NCBI GenBank assembly: GCA_930633495.1
Contig: CAKNFJ010000001.1
Span: forward strand, 3,867,001 to 3,931,000
Reading direction: 5' to 3'
DNA from: Hyphomicrobiales bacterium
GTDB taxonomy: Bacteria; Pseudomonadota; Alphaproteobacteria; Rhizobiales; Beijerinckiaceae
DNA: 64,000 bases
Position 1 is the stretch's first letter. Each line of letters starts with the position of its first letter. Below are positions 53,374 to 61,294 of the stretch, one piece after another. A model generated the notes under the pieces. It saw only the letters and a program-made list of their open reading frames with translations, made no database searches and was not told where the DNA came from. Made by a program: the position numbers and the translations under genes.

Positions 53374-53388
53374 TTAGCCAAATTTTAA
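53374..53388 (+). promoter_or_regulatory. CtrA-type box upstream of sciP
   Basis: TTAG-CCAAATT-TTAA fits the CtrA recognition sequence TTAA-N7-TTAA with one mismatch, 54 bp before the sciP ATG. In Caulobacter sciP is itself a CtrA target whose product blocks CtrA activation, so this supports a feedback loop. The site is short and needs functional proof. Confidence 0.6.
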
Positions 53389-53441
53389 AGCCACCGACCT
53401 AAGCTGCCCTCAGTAGCTCTGTTGAGTTGTGTGAGAGTACC

Positions 53442-53717
53442 ATGACCGAGCCATTGCGACCGCGGGTGAAGTATGTGATCGGACCGGACGGAAGTCCGCT
53501 GACGATCGCGGACTTGCCCCCGATGAATACAAGGCGCTGGGTCATCCGGCGGAAGGCGGAGGTGGTGGCCGCGGTGCGCGGCGGGCTGCTGAGCCTTGAG
53601 GAAGCCTGCCAGCGCTACACGCTGACGGTCGATGAGTTTCTGAGCTGGCAGATGTCGATCGACCAGCACGGCCTTGCCGGGTTGCGGACGACCCGGATCC
53701 AGCACTATCGTCAATAA
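53442..53717 (+). CDS. sciP: SciP/DUF1153 family CtrA-inhibitory protein
   Basis: A 91-aa small helical DNA-binding protein. The sequence VKYVIGPDGSPLTIADLPP, MNTRRWVIRRKAEVVAAVRG and LSLEEACQRYTLTVDEFLSW is diagnostic of DUF1153. The Caulobacter member SciP binds CtrA or CtrA-regulated promoters and represses them in G1. ATG 53442 is chosen over TTG/GTG starts upstream because it yields the standard length. A CtrA box precedes it, a strong terminator follows, and it sits between flagellar operons that are CtrA targets. Confidence 0.92.
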   Translation: MTEPLRPRVKYVIGPDGSPLTIADLPPMNTRRWVIRRKAEVVAAVRGGLLSLEEACQRYTLTVDEFLSWQMSIDQHGLAGLRTTRIQHYRQ

Positions 53718-53744
53718 GCCGCAGATTTTCTTTTTGTTTTCGAA

Positions 53745-53780
53745 GGCGTTGGACTGAACCAGTCCGGCGCCTTTTTCTTT
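53745..53780 (+). terminator. Rho-independent terminator after sciP
   Basis: GGCGTTGGACT (53745-53755), loop GAACC, AGTCCGGCGCC (53761-53771), then TTTTTC. The 11-bp stem includes two G-T pairs (wobble in RNA) and is followed directly by a T-run, separating sciP from the fliF promoter. Confidence 0.9.
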
Positions 53781-53825
53781 GGTCCGCCGTCGTCGGATGG
53801 AAAGTTAACGGCACGCCCCCAAAAA

Positions 53826-53840
53826 TTAACCGGCTGCTAA
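53826..53840 (+). promoter_or_regulatory. CtrA-type box upstream of the fliF operon
   Basis: TTAA-CCGGCTG-CTAA, one mismatch to TTAA-N7-TTAA, 77 bp before the fliF GTG at 53917. A further GTTAAC lies at 53804-53809. Placement at an expected -35 region fits CtrA-activated class II flagellar promoters. Confidence 0.65.
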
Positions 53841-53916
53841 CCATGCACTGGGAAAAACTTGCCTAGTGGGCCGGGCAAGTGCGCCGTCCCTTCGATTCTG
53901 TGGGGCGGATGGCGGC

Positions 53917-55596
53917 GTGAACGGCCTGATCGAGCAGTTTGCCAAATTCGGCGCGGCGCGGCTGGCGGCCATGCTGGCGGTGACGCTGGCGCTCGTCGGC
54001 TTCTTCGGCTTCGTGATGCTGAAGATGTCCCAGCCGGCGATGAGCGTGCTGTTCACCGACCTTTCGAGCCAGGACGTCAGCGCAATCATGCGGGATCTCG
54101 ATACGCGCGGCATCAAATACGAGCTGCGCGGCGACGGGCAGACCGTGCTCGTGCCGAAGGCCGACGTGCCGCGCCTGCGTCTCGACCTCGCCAGCAAGGG
54201 CATTCCGGCCGGCGGAGGCGTCGGCTACGAGATCTTCGACAAGGGCGACGCCTTCTCCTCGACCAGCTTCGTCCAGAACATCAACCATCTGCGTGCGCTG
54301 GAAGGCGAGCTTTCCCGCTCGATCCGCTCGATCGGCCGGGTGCAGGCGGCGCGCGTGCATCTCGTCATCCCGGAGCGGCGGCTGTTCGAGCGCGACCGCG
54401 AGCCGCCCCGCGCCTCGATCGCGCTCAAGCTCGCCGGCGATCTCGATGCGGCCCAGGTTCGCGCCGTGCGCCATCTCGTCGCCTCGGCGGTCGACGGGCT
54501 GCGGCCCGAGCGCGTCTCGATCGTCGATGAGCGCGGGCGGTTGCTGGCGGACGGCGCCCAGAGCGACCAGGGCCTGATCGGGCTCGGCATCGAGGAGCGC
54601 CAGACCGCGATCGAGAAACGCATCAAGTCGCAGGTCGAGGATATCGTCGCGAGCGTCGTCGGCTACGGGCGGGCGCGCGTGCAGGTCTCGGCGGCGCTGG
54701 ACACCAATCGCGTCGAGAGCCGTTCCGAGAGCTTCGATCCGGAAGGCCGGGTCCTGCGCTCCAGCCAGAACCGGACCGAGGCTTCTACGACGAACGAGGG
54801 CGGCAATGGTGCGGTCACGGTCGGCAACGAGCTGCCGGGCGCCCAGCAGGCCCAGGGCGCGCAGCAGGCCCAGCGCGAGAACTCCTCGAAGAACGAGGAG
54901 GTCGCCAATTACGAGATTTCCCGGACGACGCGCACCGAAGTGCTCGAAGGCGGGCGGATCAGGAAACTCTCGGTCGCGGTGCTCGTGGACGGCAATTACA
55001 GCCGCGCGGCGGGTGGCGAGATGTCGTACCAGCCGCGCAATGCGGAGGAGCTCGACCGGATCGGGGAGCTGGTGCGGACCGCGGTCGGGTTCGATCAGGG
55101 ACGCGGCGACAAGGTCGAAGTGGTGAATCTGCGCTTTGCCGAGGCGCCGCCACCGCCGAACGAACTGACCGAGCAGTCGCTGATGCAGCAGCTCACCTCC
55201 TTCACCCGGGAGGACCTGGTTCGCTTCGCCGAGCTCGGCGTGATCTCGCTGCTGACGCTGATCGTCCTGATGACGGTGGTGCGGCCGCTGCTGAAGCAGG
55301 TTCTGGCGTCCGACAACAGCGCGGTGCGCGCGATGCCGTCCTTCGTGCGCAACGGCACGCTGGTGGGGCCGGACGCGGCGACGGGCGATCCGGGCCGGGC
55401 GGTGACGACGGTCGGGCCGGGCGGCGAGGTGCTGGCGGATGTCGAGGCGCCCGCCGAGCGCATGCTCGCGATCGCGCAGATCAAGGGCCAGCTCAAGGCG
55501 CAGTCGGTCGAGAAGATCGGGGCGATGGTGTCGCAGAATCCGGCCGATTCGGTCGCGGTGCTGCGGAGCTGGATCCACGAGAAAGCTCCGGCGTGA
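53917..55596 (+). CDS. fliF: Flagellar MS-ring protein FliF
   Basis: A 559-aa inner-membrane protein: TM1 about residues 19-38 (MLAVTLALVGFFGFVML), YscJ-like ring domains with VLFTDLSSQDVSAIMRDLD, GYEIFDKGDAFSSTSFVQNI and AARVHLVIPERRLFERD, a low-complexity Gln/Ala insert (QQAQGAQQAQ), TM2 near 440-460 (LGVISLLTLIVLMTVVRPLL), and the C-terminal FliG-binding tail. GTG 53917 gives MNGLIEQFAKFG, the normal family start. The frame could be extended upstream to 53866, but that would leave almost no leader after the CtrA-type promoter. Confidence 0.93.
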   Translation: MNGLIEQFAKFGAARLAAMLAVTLALVGFFGFVMLKMSQPAMSVLFTDLSSQDVSAIMRDLDTRGIKYELRGDGQTVLVPKADVPRLRLDLASKGIPAGGGVGYEIFDKGDAFSSTSFVQNINHLRALEGELSRSIRSIGRVQAARVHLVIPERRLFERDREPPRASIALKLAGDLDAAQVRAVRHLVASAVDGLRPERVSIVDERGRLLADGAQSDQGLIGLGIEERQTAIEKRIKSQVEDIVASVVGYGRARVQVSAALDTNRVESRSESFDPEGRVLRSSQNRTEASTTNEGGNGAVTVGNELPGAQQAQGAQQAQRENSSKNEEVANYEISRTTRTEVLEGGRIRKLSVAVLVDGNYSRAAGGEMSYQPRNAEELDRIGELVRTAVGFDQGRGDKVEVVNLRFAEAPPPPNELTEQSLMQQLTSFTREDLVRFAELGVISLLTLIVLMTVVRPLLKQVLASDNSAVRAMPSFVRNGTLVGPDAATGDPGRAVTTVGPGGEVLADVEAPAERMLAIAQIKGQLKAQSVEKIGAMVSQNPADSVAVLRSWIHEKAPA

Positions 55597-55610
55597 CGGG
55601 GCGCTGAACC

Positions 55611-56690
55611 ATGGCCGAGAACCGATCGATCGCAACGCGCAGCACGGCTCTCCTGGGAGGGGTCGAGGGCGGCGGCTTCGGCGCGATGAGCGCGGCCGAG
55701 ATGACCGGCCCGCAGCGCGCGGCGGTGATCCTGCTCGTGCTCGGCGAGGATTTCGGCCGCTCCATCTGGCGGGAATTCGACGACGACGAAATCCGCATCA
55801 TCACCCGCGCCATGGCCGAGCTCGGCACCGTCGATGCCGACGAGGTGGAGCGGCTGATGCTGGATTTCGTCGGCAAGCTCTCGGGCGCGGGCGCGGTGAC
55901 CGGCTCCTTCGACCGGACGATCTCGCTGCTCGAAAAGATCCTGCCGACCGAGCAGGTCGCGCTCATCATGGAGGAGATCCGCGGGCCTGCCGGCCGCAAC
56001 ATGTGGCAGAAGCTCGGCAATATCGACGCGGTCGTGCTCGCGAACTTCCTCAAGAACGAATATCCGCAGACGATCGCCGTGATCCTGTCGAAGATCAAAC
56101 CCGACCATGCCGCCAACGTGCTGCGCAACCTGCCGAACGATCTGTCGATCGAGGTGGTCGGGCGCATGCTCAGGCTGGAATCGGTGCAGAAGGAGGCGCT
56201 CGACCACATCGAGAACACGCTGCGCACCGAATTCGTCTCGACCCTGACCCAGACGCGCCGGCGCGACCCGCACGAGATGATGGCCGAGATCTTCAACGGT
56301 TTCGACCGGCAGACGGAGATCCGCTTCCTGTCGGCGCTCGATGCCTCGAACCAGGACGCGGCGGAGCGCATCCGGGCGCTGATGTTCACCTTCGAGGATC
56401 TCGGCAAGCTCGACTCCGCCGGACTGCAGACGCTGGTGAGTCAAGCCGACAAGAGTACGCTGGCGCGCGCGCTCAAGGGCGCGAGCCAGTCGATGCGCGA
56501 TTTCTTCTTCGGCGCGATGTCGCAGCGTGCCGCCAAGAACATGCAGGACGACATGGAGGGGCTGGGTCCGTTGCGCCTGAAGGAAGTGGACGAAGCCCAG
56601 ACCAAGCTGGTCCAGATGACCAAGGATCTCGCGGACAAGGGCGAGATCATTCTGTCCAAGGGCAATGCCGACGACGAGCTGGTGTACTGA
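55611..56690 (+). CDS. fliG: Flagellar motor switch protein FliG
   Basis: A 359-aa C-ring protein. N-terminal domain: [20 protein letters not shown]; middle domain with the EHPQ-like site ([20 protein letters not shown]); C-terminal torque helix [20 protein letters not shown], then [20 protein letters not shown]. The charged torque residues appear present. It begins 14 bp after fliF and is followed by fliH after one base. Alphaproteobacterial fliF-fliG-fliH-fliN-flbD order is conserved here. Confidence 0.96.
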   Translation: MAENRSIATRSTALLGGVEGGGFGAMSAAEMTGPQRAAVILLVLGEDFGRSIWREFDDDEIRIITRAMAELGTVDADEVERLMLDFVGKLSGAGAVTGSFDRTISLLEKILPTEQVALIMEEIRGPAGRNMWQKLGNIDAVVLANFLKNEYPQTIAVILSKIKPDHAANVLRNLPNDLSIEVVGRMLRLESVQKEALDHIENTLRTEFVSTLTQTRRRDPHEMMAEIFNGFDRQTEIRFLSALDASNQDAAERIRALMFTFEDLGKLDSAGLQTLVSQADKSTLARALKGASQSMRDFFFGAMSQRAAKNMQDDMEGLGPLRLKEVDEAQTKLVQMTKDLADKGEIILSKGNADDELVY

Positions 56691-56691
56691 G

Positions 56692-57282
56692 ATGGCGTCC
56701 GCGACCAAGTTCATGTTCGGAACCGATTTCCGCGAAGGTGGCCGCAAGGCGGCGAGCGAGGCCGATCTCGCCGCGGCCCGGGCGGAAGGCGTTCGCGCCG
56801 GGCAGGAGCAGGCGCATCGCGAGGCGCAGACGCAGTTGGCCGGCATGACCGCCCAGCTCGCCCGTTCGGCCGAAAGGCTGTTCATGCAAGAGGCGGTGCG
56901 GATGGAGGCAATCGAGGAGCAGGCGGTGCATGTCGCGCTCGCGACGGCAAACGCCCTGGCGAGCGCGGCGCTGGCGGAGAAGCCGCTGGCGGCGCTGGCG
57001 GGCGCCGTGCGCGAATGCCTGAACCATGCGCGGAGCGCGCCGCATCTCGTGCTGCGCGTCAACGAGGCGATGGTCGAGGCGGCGGAGGAGCTGACCCGCA
57101 AACTGGCGACGGAGCACGGCTTCGCGGGCAAGCTGATGGTGCTCGGCCAACCGGATATCGCGCTCGGCGACGGGCGCATCGAATGGGCGGAGGGCGGCTT
57201 CGTCCTCGACAGCCGGCAGCTTTCTACCCTGATCGAGCAGGCGGTCGCCCATGTGTTCGGGCAGGCCGAAACGGAACGATGA
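56692..57282 (+). CDS. fliH: Flagellar export ATPase regulator FliH (FlbE-like)
   Basis: A 196-aa protein with an Ala/Glu/Gln-rich N-terminal helix (KAASEADLAAARAEGVRAGQ) typical of FliH and a C-terminal globular part (HLVLRVNEAMVEAAEEL, VLGQPDIALGDGRIEWAEGG). The IALGDGRIEW segment is common to FliH/YscL proteins. ATG 56692 starts one base after the fliG stop, so the two are coupled. It corresponds to flbE in Caulobacter. Confidence 0.88.
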   Translation: MASATKFMFGTDFREGGRKAASEADLAAARAEGVRAGQEQAHREAQTQLAGMTAQLARSAERLFMQEAVRMEAIEEQAVHVALATANALASAALAEKPLAALAGAVRECLNHARSAPHLVLRVNEAMVEAAEELTRKLATEHGFAGKLMVLGQPDIALGDGRIEWAEGGFVLDSRQLSTLIEQAVAHVFGQAETER

Positions 57283-57293
57283 AAGTCTGAGCC

Positions 57294-57644
57294 ATGAGCC
57301 AGGAGAACGACCTCAACCTGCCGCCGCTGAACCAGGCCGACCTGTCCTTCGACCAGAACCAGAACTCGGTCGCACGCTCCGGTCCGGTGCCGGTCAAGAC
57401 GGCGGAGGACCTGGAACAGGTCTTCGACGTGCCGGTCACCGTTTCGGCCGTGCTCGGCTCCTCGAAGGTGGCGGTAGGCGACCTGCTCCAGATCGTGCCC
57501 GGCGCCGTGCTGGAGCTCGACCGGCGCGTCGGCGAGGCGATCGACATCTTCGTCAACGAGCGCCTGGTGGCGCGCGGCGAGGTCGTCGTGGTCGAGGACC
57601 GGCTCGGCGTGACCATGACGGAAATCATCAAGGCGGATCGGTGA
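57294..57644 (+). CDS. fliN: Flagellar motor switch protein FliN
   Basis: A 116-aa protein with a disordered N-terminus (NLPPLNQADLSFDQNQNS) and one SpoA domain (VFDVPVTVSAVLGSSKVAVG, LLQIVPGAVLELDRRVGEAI, then DIFVNERLVARGEVVVVEDR). Motifs and length match alphaproteobacterial FliN. It lies 11 bp after fliH and before flbD. Confidence 0.95.
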   Translation: MSQENDLNLPPLNQADLSFDQNQNSVARSGPVPVKTAEDLEQVFDVPVTVSAVLGSSKVAVGDLLQIVPGAVLELDRRVGEAIDIFVNERLVARGEVVVVEDRLGVTMTEIIKADR

Positions 57645-57688
57645 GAGCCCGTTCCGCCGTCGTGACGCAGAACGAAAGGACCTGAGCC

Positions 57689-59053
57689 ATGCGCCTTATC
57701 ATCGCCGGCGGTCTCAAGGGACAGATCATCGCCGCGGCCAAGATCGCGATGTCGCATGGCGCGGCCGTGACGCATACCGAGGGTCTGGAGCAGACGCTCG
57801 CGGTGCTGCGCGCCAAGGGCGCCGACCTGCTGATGGTCGACGTCGCGCAGCCGATCGCGGCCTATGTCGCCGCGCTCGACGGCGAACGCATCCGCACCCC
57901 GATCGTCGCCTGCGGCACCTCGACCGATACGCGCGCTGCCGTCGCGGCGATCCAGGCCGGCGCGAGGGAATATGTGCCGCTGCCGCCCGATCCCGAGCTG
58001 ATCGCGGCAGTGCTGGAGGCGGTCGCCGCCGACCAGTCCAGCCTGATCTGGCGCGACCCGGCGATGGAGCGCGTCGTGCAGCTGGCCTCGCAGATCGCGC
58101 GCTCGGAGGCTCCGGTTCTCGTCACCGGCGAGAGCGGCACCGGCAAGGAGATGATCGCCCGTCACCTTCACCAGAAATCGGCGCGCAAGGACCGGCCGTT
58201 CGTCGCGGTGAACTGCGCGGCCATTCCCGACAACCTGCTCGAATCCGAGCTGTTCGGCCATGAGAAGGGGGCCTTCACCGGCGCCATCGCCCGCCGCATC
58301 GGCAAGTTCGAGGAGGCCAATGGCGGCACGCTGCTGCTCGACGAGATTTCCGAGATGGATGTGCGCCTGCAGGCCAAGCTGCTGCGCGCCTTGCAGGAGC
58401 GGATGATCGACCGCGTCGGCGGTTCGCAGCCCGTCAAGGTCGACATCCGCATCATCGCGACCTCGAACCGCAACCTCACTGATGCGGTGCGCGAGGGCTC
58501 CTTCCGCGAGGACCTGCTCTATCGCCTCAACGTCGTGCATCTGCGCCTGCCGGCGTTGCGCGAGCGGCCGGGCGACATCCTGGTTCTGGCTGAGCATTTC
58601 GCGAAGAAATACGCCGATATGAACGGTCTGCCGCAGCGGCCGATCGCCACCGATGCGCGTAAGCTGCTCGTCGGCAGCGCCTGGCGCGGCAATGTTCGCG
58701 AGCTGGAAAACACGATGCACCGGGCGGTGCTGCTGGCGAGCGGGCCGGAGATCGCGGCGACCGCGGTGCTGACGCCCGAGGGGGAGGCGCTGTCTTCGGC
58801 CCCCGCGCGCGATCCCGCCGCGCGTGCGGCGCAGACTGCGGAAGCCATGACCAGATCGCTGGTGGGGAACACCGTGGCCGATGTCGAGCGCGAGCTGATC
58901 CTCGATACGCTCGACCATTGTCTCGGCAATCGCACGCATGCGGCCAAGATCCTCGGGATCTCGATCCGCACGCTGCGCAACAAGCTCAGCGAATATACCG
59001 CCGCCGGCGTCACCGTGGCGGAGCCGGGTCAGACGCGCATCAGCGCCGCCTGA
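57689..59053 (+). CDS. flbD: Sigma54-dependent transcriptional activator FlbD
   Basis: A 454-aa NtrC-family activator. The N-terminal 120 residues are receiver-like, but the phospho-acceptor segment reads [14 protein letters not shown] and lacks the usual acidic pocket at the N-terminus ([13 protein letters not shown]), as known for FlbD, which is not a standard phosphorylated regulator. The AAA+ core has Walker [16 protein letters not shown], the sigma54-contact loop GAFTGA, Walker [13 protein letters not shown], and an Arg finger region. A Fis-type HTH ([20 protein letters not shown]) ends the protein. It should activate class III/IV flagellar genes such as fliK-flgD. Confidence 0.94.
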   Translation: MRLIIAGGLKGQIIAAAKIAMSHGAAVTHTEGLEQTLAVLRAKGADLLMVDVAQPIAAYVAALDGERIRTPIVACGTSTDTRAAVAAIQAGAREYVPLPPDPELIAAVLEAVAADQSSLIWRDPAMERVVQLASQIARSEAPVLVTGESGTGKEMIARHLHQKSARKDRPFVAVNCAAIPDNLLESELFGHEKGAFTGAIARRIGKFEEANGGTLLLDEISEMDVRLQAKLLRALQERMIDRVGGSQPVKVDIRIIATSNRNLTDAVREGSFREDLLYRLNVVHLRLPALRERPGDILVLAEHFAKKYADMNGLPQRPIATDARKLLVGSAWRGNVRELENTMHRAVLLASGPEIAATAVLTPEGEALSSAPARDPAARAAQTAEAMTRSLVGNTVADVERELILDTLDHCLGNRTHAAKILGISIRTLRNKLSEYTAAGVTVAEPGQTRISAA

Positions 59054-59065
59054 TCCGAGCAGGCA

Positions 59066-59380
59066 TCACCAATAGCGCCGGCGGTAATAGTAGCGCGGCC
59101 GGGCGTAGTAGCGCGGGCGATAATAATACCGGGGCCGGTAGTAGTAGCGCGGCCGGGCATAGTAGCGCGGGCGGCGATAGTAATAGTACTGGCTGAATTC
59201 GGCGTCGGTCTTGTCCAGCGCCTCCTTCATCTCGGCCGGAACCGCCTCGTCGCCGCGGGCGGGCTCCGCCTCCGGCTTCAGGGCCGGCTTGGGCTGGGCT
59301 GCTTCGGCGGTGGCGATGCCAGCCATGCCGGCAGCGGCAAAACCTCCGACCAGCGTCATCAGGAATGAACGTCTGTCCAC
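59066..59380 (-). CDS. Small Tat-exported protein with Tyr/Arg repeat tail
   Basis: A 104-aa protein. The N-terminus MDRRSFLMTLVGGFAAAGMA is a twin-arginine signal; a Lys/Pro/Glu-rich mid-part (KPALKPEAEPARGDEAVPAE) follows. The last 40 residues are near-tandem repeats of RPRYY with Ala or Tyr as spacer. Such Tyr/Arg-rich tails occur in small exported rhizobial proteins of unknown function. The tail is highly basic and aromatic, suggesting binding to envelope polymers or cross-linking. It is convergent with flbD, 12 bp away. Confidence 0.8.
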   Translation of the reverse strand: MDRRSFLMTLVGGFAAAGMAGIATAEAAQPKPALKPEAEPARGDEAVPAEMKEALDKTDAEFSQYYYYRRPRYYARPRYYYRPRYYYRPRYYARPRYYYRRRYW

Positions 59381-59521
59381 AACGACCTCCAGGCTGTTCG
59401 CACCACTTTCTTCCCACGCATTCCTAAAGCGGGAATGCGGTTGGATAGTAATGCATTTAAATGATCCCTGGTTCCCTCGGGCACGTTTTCCGTCCCTATG
59501 GTTACGACGGGCGCGTTCCGC

Positions 59522-60970
59522 TCAATCCACGGCGTTGAGCGGGCGGGCGACGCTTTCGAGCGGCCGGCGTTCGGCGCGGACGGCGAAGCGCCCCGCGATG
59601 GCGGCTGCCGCCAGCATCAGCGCGGCACCGAGCAGGTAGCCGCCGAAGACGCTGCCGCGCGATCCGGTGTCGATCAGGATGCCGAAAAGCCACGGGCCGG
59701 CGATGCCGCCCGCGCCGGTGCCGATCGCATAGAACACCGCGATGGCGAGTGCGCGCATCTCGACCGGGAAGGTTTCCGAGACCGTGAGATAGGCCGAGCT
59801 CGCGGCGGCCGAAGCGAAGAAGAAGACCACGCTCCAGCACAGGGTGAGCTGTGAGGCGGTGAGCCAGTCCTTCCAGAAGAGATAGCCGGTGCCGGTCAGC
59901 AGCAGCCCCGACAAAGCATAGGTCGCGGCGATCATCACGCGCCGGCCGATCGTGTCGAACAACCGTCCGATCAGTAGCGGGCCGAGGAAGTTGCCGGCGG
60001 CGAAGGGCAGGATGAACCAGCCGATCTGTTGCGCGGGCACGTTGTAGAAGTCGGTGAGGATCAGCGCGTAGGTGAAGAAGATCGCGTTGTAGAAGAAGGC
60101 CTGCGACAGCATCAGGGCGAGCCCGACGAGCGCGCGTTCGCGGTGGACGACGAACAGGGCATGGAAGACCTCGCCGAGCGGGGTCGCGTTGCGCGGGCGC
60201 AGCCGGGTCGGAGCCAGCGCCTCGCCGGCCGGTGCGACGAAGCCGGCGCGGCGCTCGATGTCGGCGACGATGGCGGCAGCGCGCTCCGGCTGGCCGTGGC
60301 TGATCAGCCAGCGCGGGCTCTCGGGGATCCATTGCCGCAGGAACAGGATGATCAGGCCCAGCGCGGCGCCGATGAAGAAGGCGAGGCGCCAGCCATGTTC
60401 GGGATCGATCCGGGCCGGATCGAGCAGGACGATGGCACCGAGCGCGCCCAGCGCCGCGCCGACCCAGAACGAGCCGTTGATGACGAGATCGGTCCAGCCG
60501 CGAACCCTCGCCGGGATGAGTTCCTGAATGGTGGAATTGATGGCGGTGTATTCGCCGCCGATGCCCATGCCGGTCAGGAAGCGGAAGGCGATGAAGCTCG
60601 CGACGTTCCAGGAGAAGGCGGTCGCGGCCGTGGCGGTGAGATAGACCAGGACTGTGATCGTGAAGAGCTTCTTGCGGCCGAGACGGTCCGTGAGCCAACC
60701 GAAGAGGACGGCACCGAGCACGGCGCCGGCGATATAGGCGGCGCCCGCGAGGCCGATCTCGGTATTGGTGAATTTGAGGACGGGACTTTCCTTCAGCGCG
60801 CCGGCTACGGAGCCGGCGAGCGTTACCTCGAGCCCATCCAGGATCCAGGTGACGCCGAGCGCGACGACGACGAGCGTGTGGAAGCGGGACCACGGCAAGC
60901 GATCGAGGCGCGCCGGGACATCGGTTTCGATGACGGGGCGATCCTGCTTGGACAAGGTTGCCGACACCAT
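59522..60970 (-). CDS. MFS transporter, sugar-porter/metabolite:H+ symporter type
   Basis: A 482-aa protein with about 12 membrane segments. Signature loops: GWLTDRLGRKKLF after TM2, RFLTGMGIGGEYTAINSTIQ in TM4 and its loop, PARVRGWTDLVINGSFW, and RLFDTIGRRVMIA in the second half. The long loop between TM6 and TM7 contains PESPRWLISHGQPERAA, the PESPR sugar-porter motif. ATG 60970 has GAGGAG upstream on the minus strand; a longer open frame extends through the REP-like palindrome and is rejected. Likely a proton symporter for an organic acid, aromatic acid or sugar; substrate unknown. Confidence 0.92.
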   Translation of the reverse strand: MVSATLSKQDRPVIETDVPARLDRLPWSRFHTLVVVALGVTWILDGLEVTLAGSVAGALKESPVLKFTNTEIGLAGAAYIAGAVLGAVLFGWLTDRLGRKKLFTITVLVYLTATAATAFSWNVASFIAFRFLTGMGIGGEYTAINSTIQELIPARVRGWTDLVINGSFWVGAALGALGAIVLLDPARIDPEHGWRLAFFIGAALGLIILFLRQWIPESPRWLISHGQPERAAAIVADIERRAGFVAPAGEALAPTRLRPRNATPLGEVFHALFVVHRERALVGLALMLSQAFFYNAIFFTYALILTDFYNVPAQQIGWFILPFAAGNFLGPLLIGRLFDTIGRRVMIAATYALSGLLLTGTGYLFWKDWLTASQLTLCWSVVFFFASAAASSAYLTVSETFPVEMRALAIAVFYAIGTGAGGIAGPWLFGILIDTGSRGSVFGGYLLGAALMLAAAAIAGRFAVRAERRPLESVARPLNAVD

Positions 60971-61000
60971 CCGCTCCTCACTTGCAGTGCTCGCGGGCGC

Positions 61001-61101
61001 CGTCATTGCGAGGAGCGCAGCGACGAAGCAATCCAGGGAGGACCGGGTTGGACGGTTCAACCCGGTCCTCCCTGGATTGCTTCGCTCCGCTCGCAATGAC
61101 G
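61001..61101. repeat. 101-bp REP-like palindrome
   Basis: The outer arms CGTCATTGCGAG (from 61001) and CTCGCAATGACG (to 61101) are perfect inverted repeats. Inside, AAGCAATCCAGGGAGGACC pairs with its complement up to the centre near 61052. The whole can form one long hairpin with small mismatches. Sequences beginning CGTCATTGCGAG are a known type of dispersed extragenic palindrome in rhizobia and relatives. It lies between the divergent MFS and flhA genes. Confidence 0.85.
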
Positions 61102-61193
61102 CTCGCTTCGAACGAACCGGGCTCGAAACGCTAACGGTGCGCGCCCGTGAAGGTTCCGATGGCGCATTCGGGGACAGACGCTCCCGGCTGGAC

Positions 61194-61208
61194 TTAACCA
61201 ATCGTTCA
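61194..61208 (+). promoter_or_regulatory. CtrA-type box upstream of flhA
   Basis: TTAA-CCAATCG-TTCA, one mismatch to TTAA-N7-TTAA. With the box in the -35 region the transcript would start near 61230, so the in-frame start at 61211 is unlikely and ATG 61295 is favoured. Confidence 0.5.
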
Positions 61209-61294
61209 CCATGAACCCGGCAAGAATTGCCGGGTCGCGCTCCGCTTCGGAGCGCGTGCTGCCATGGGCAGGCATCAGGCGGGCGGAGCGGTCG

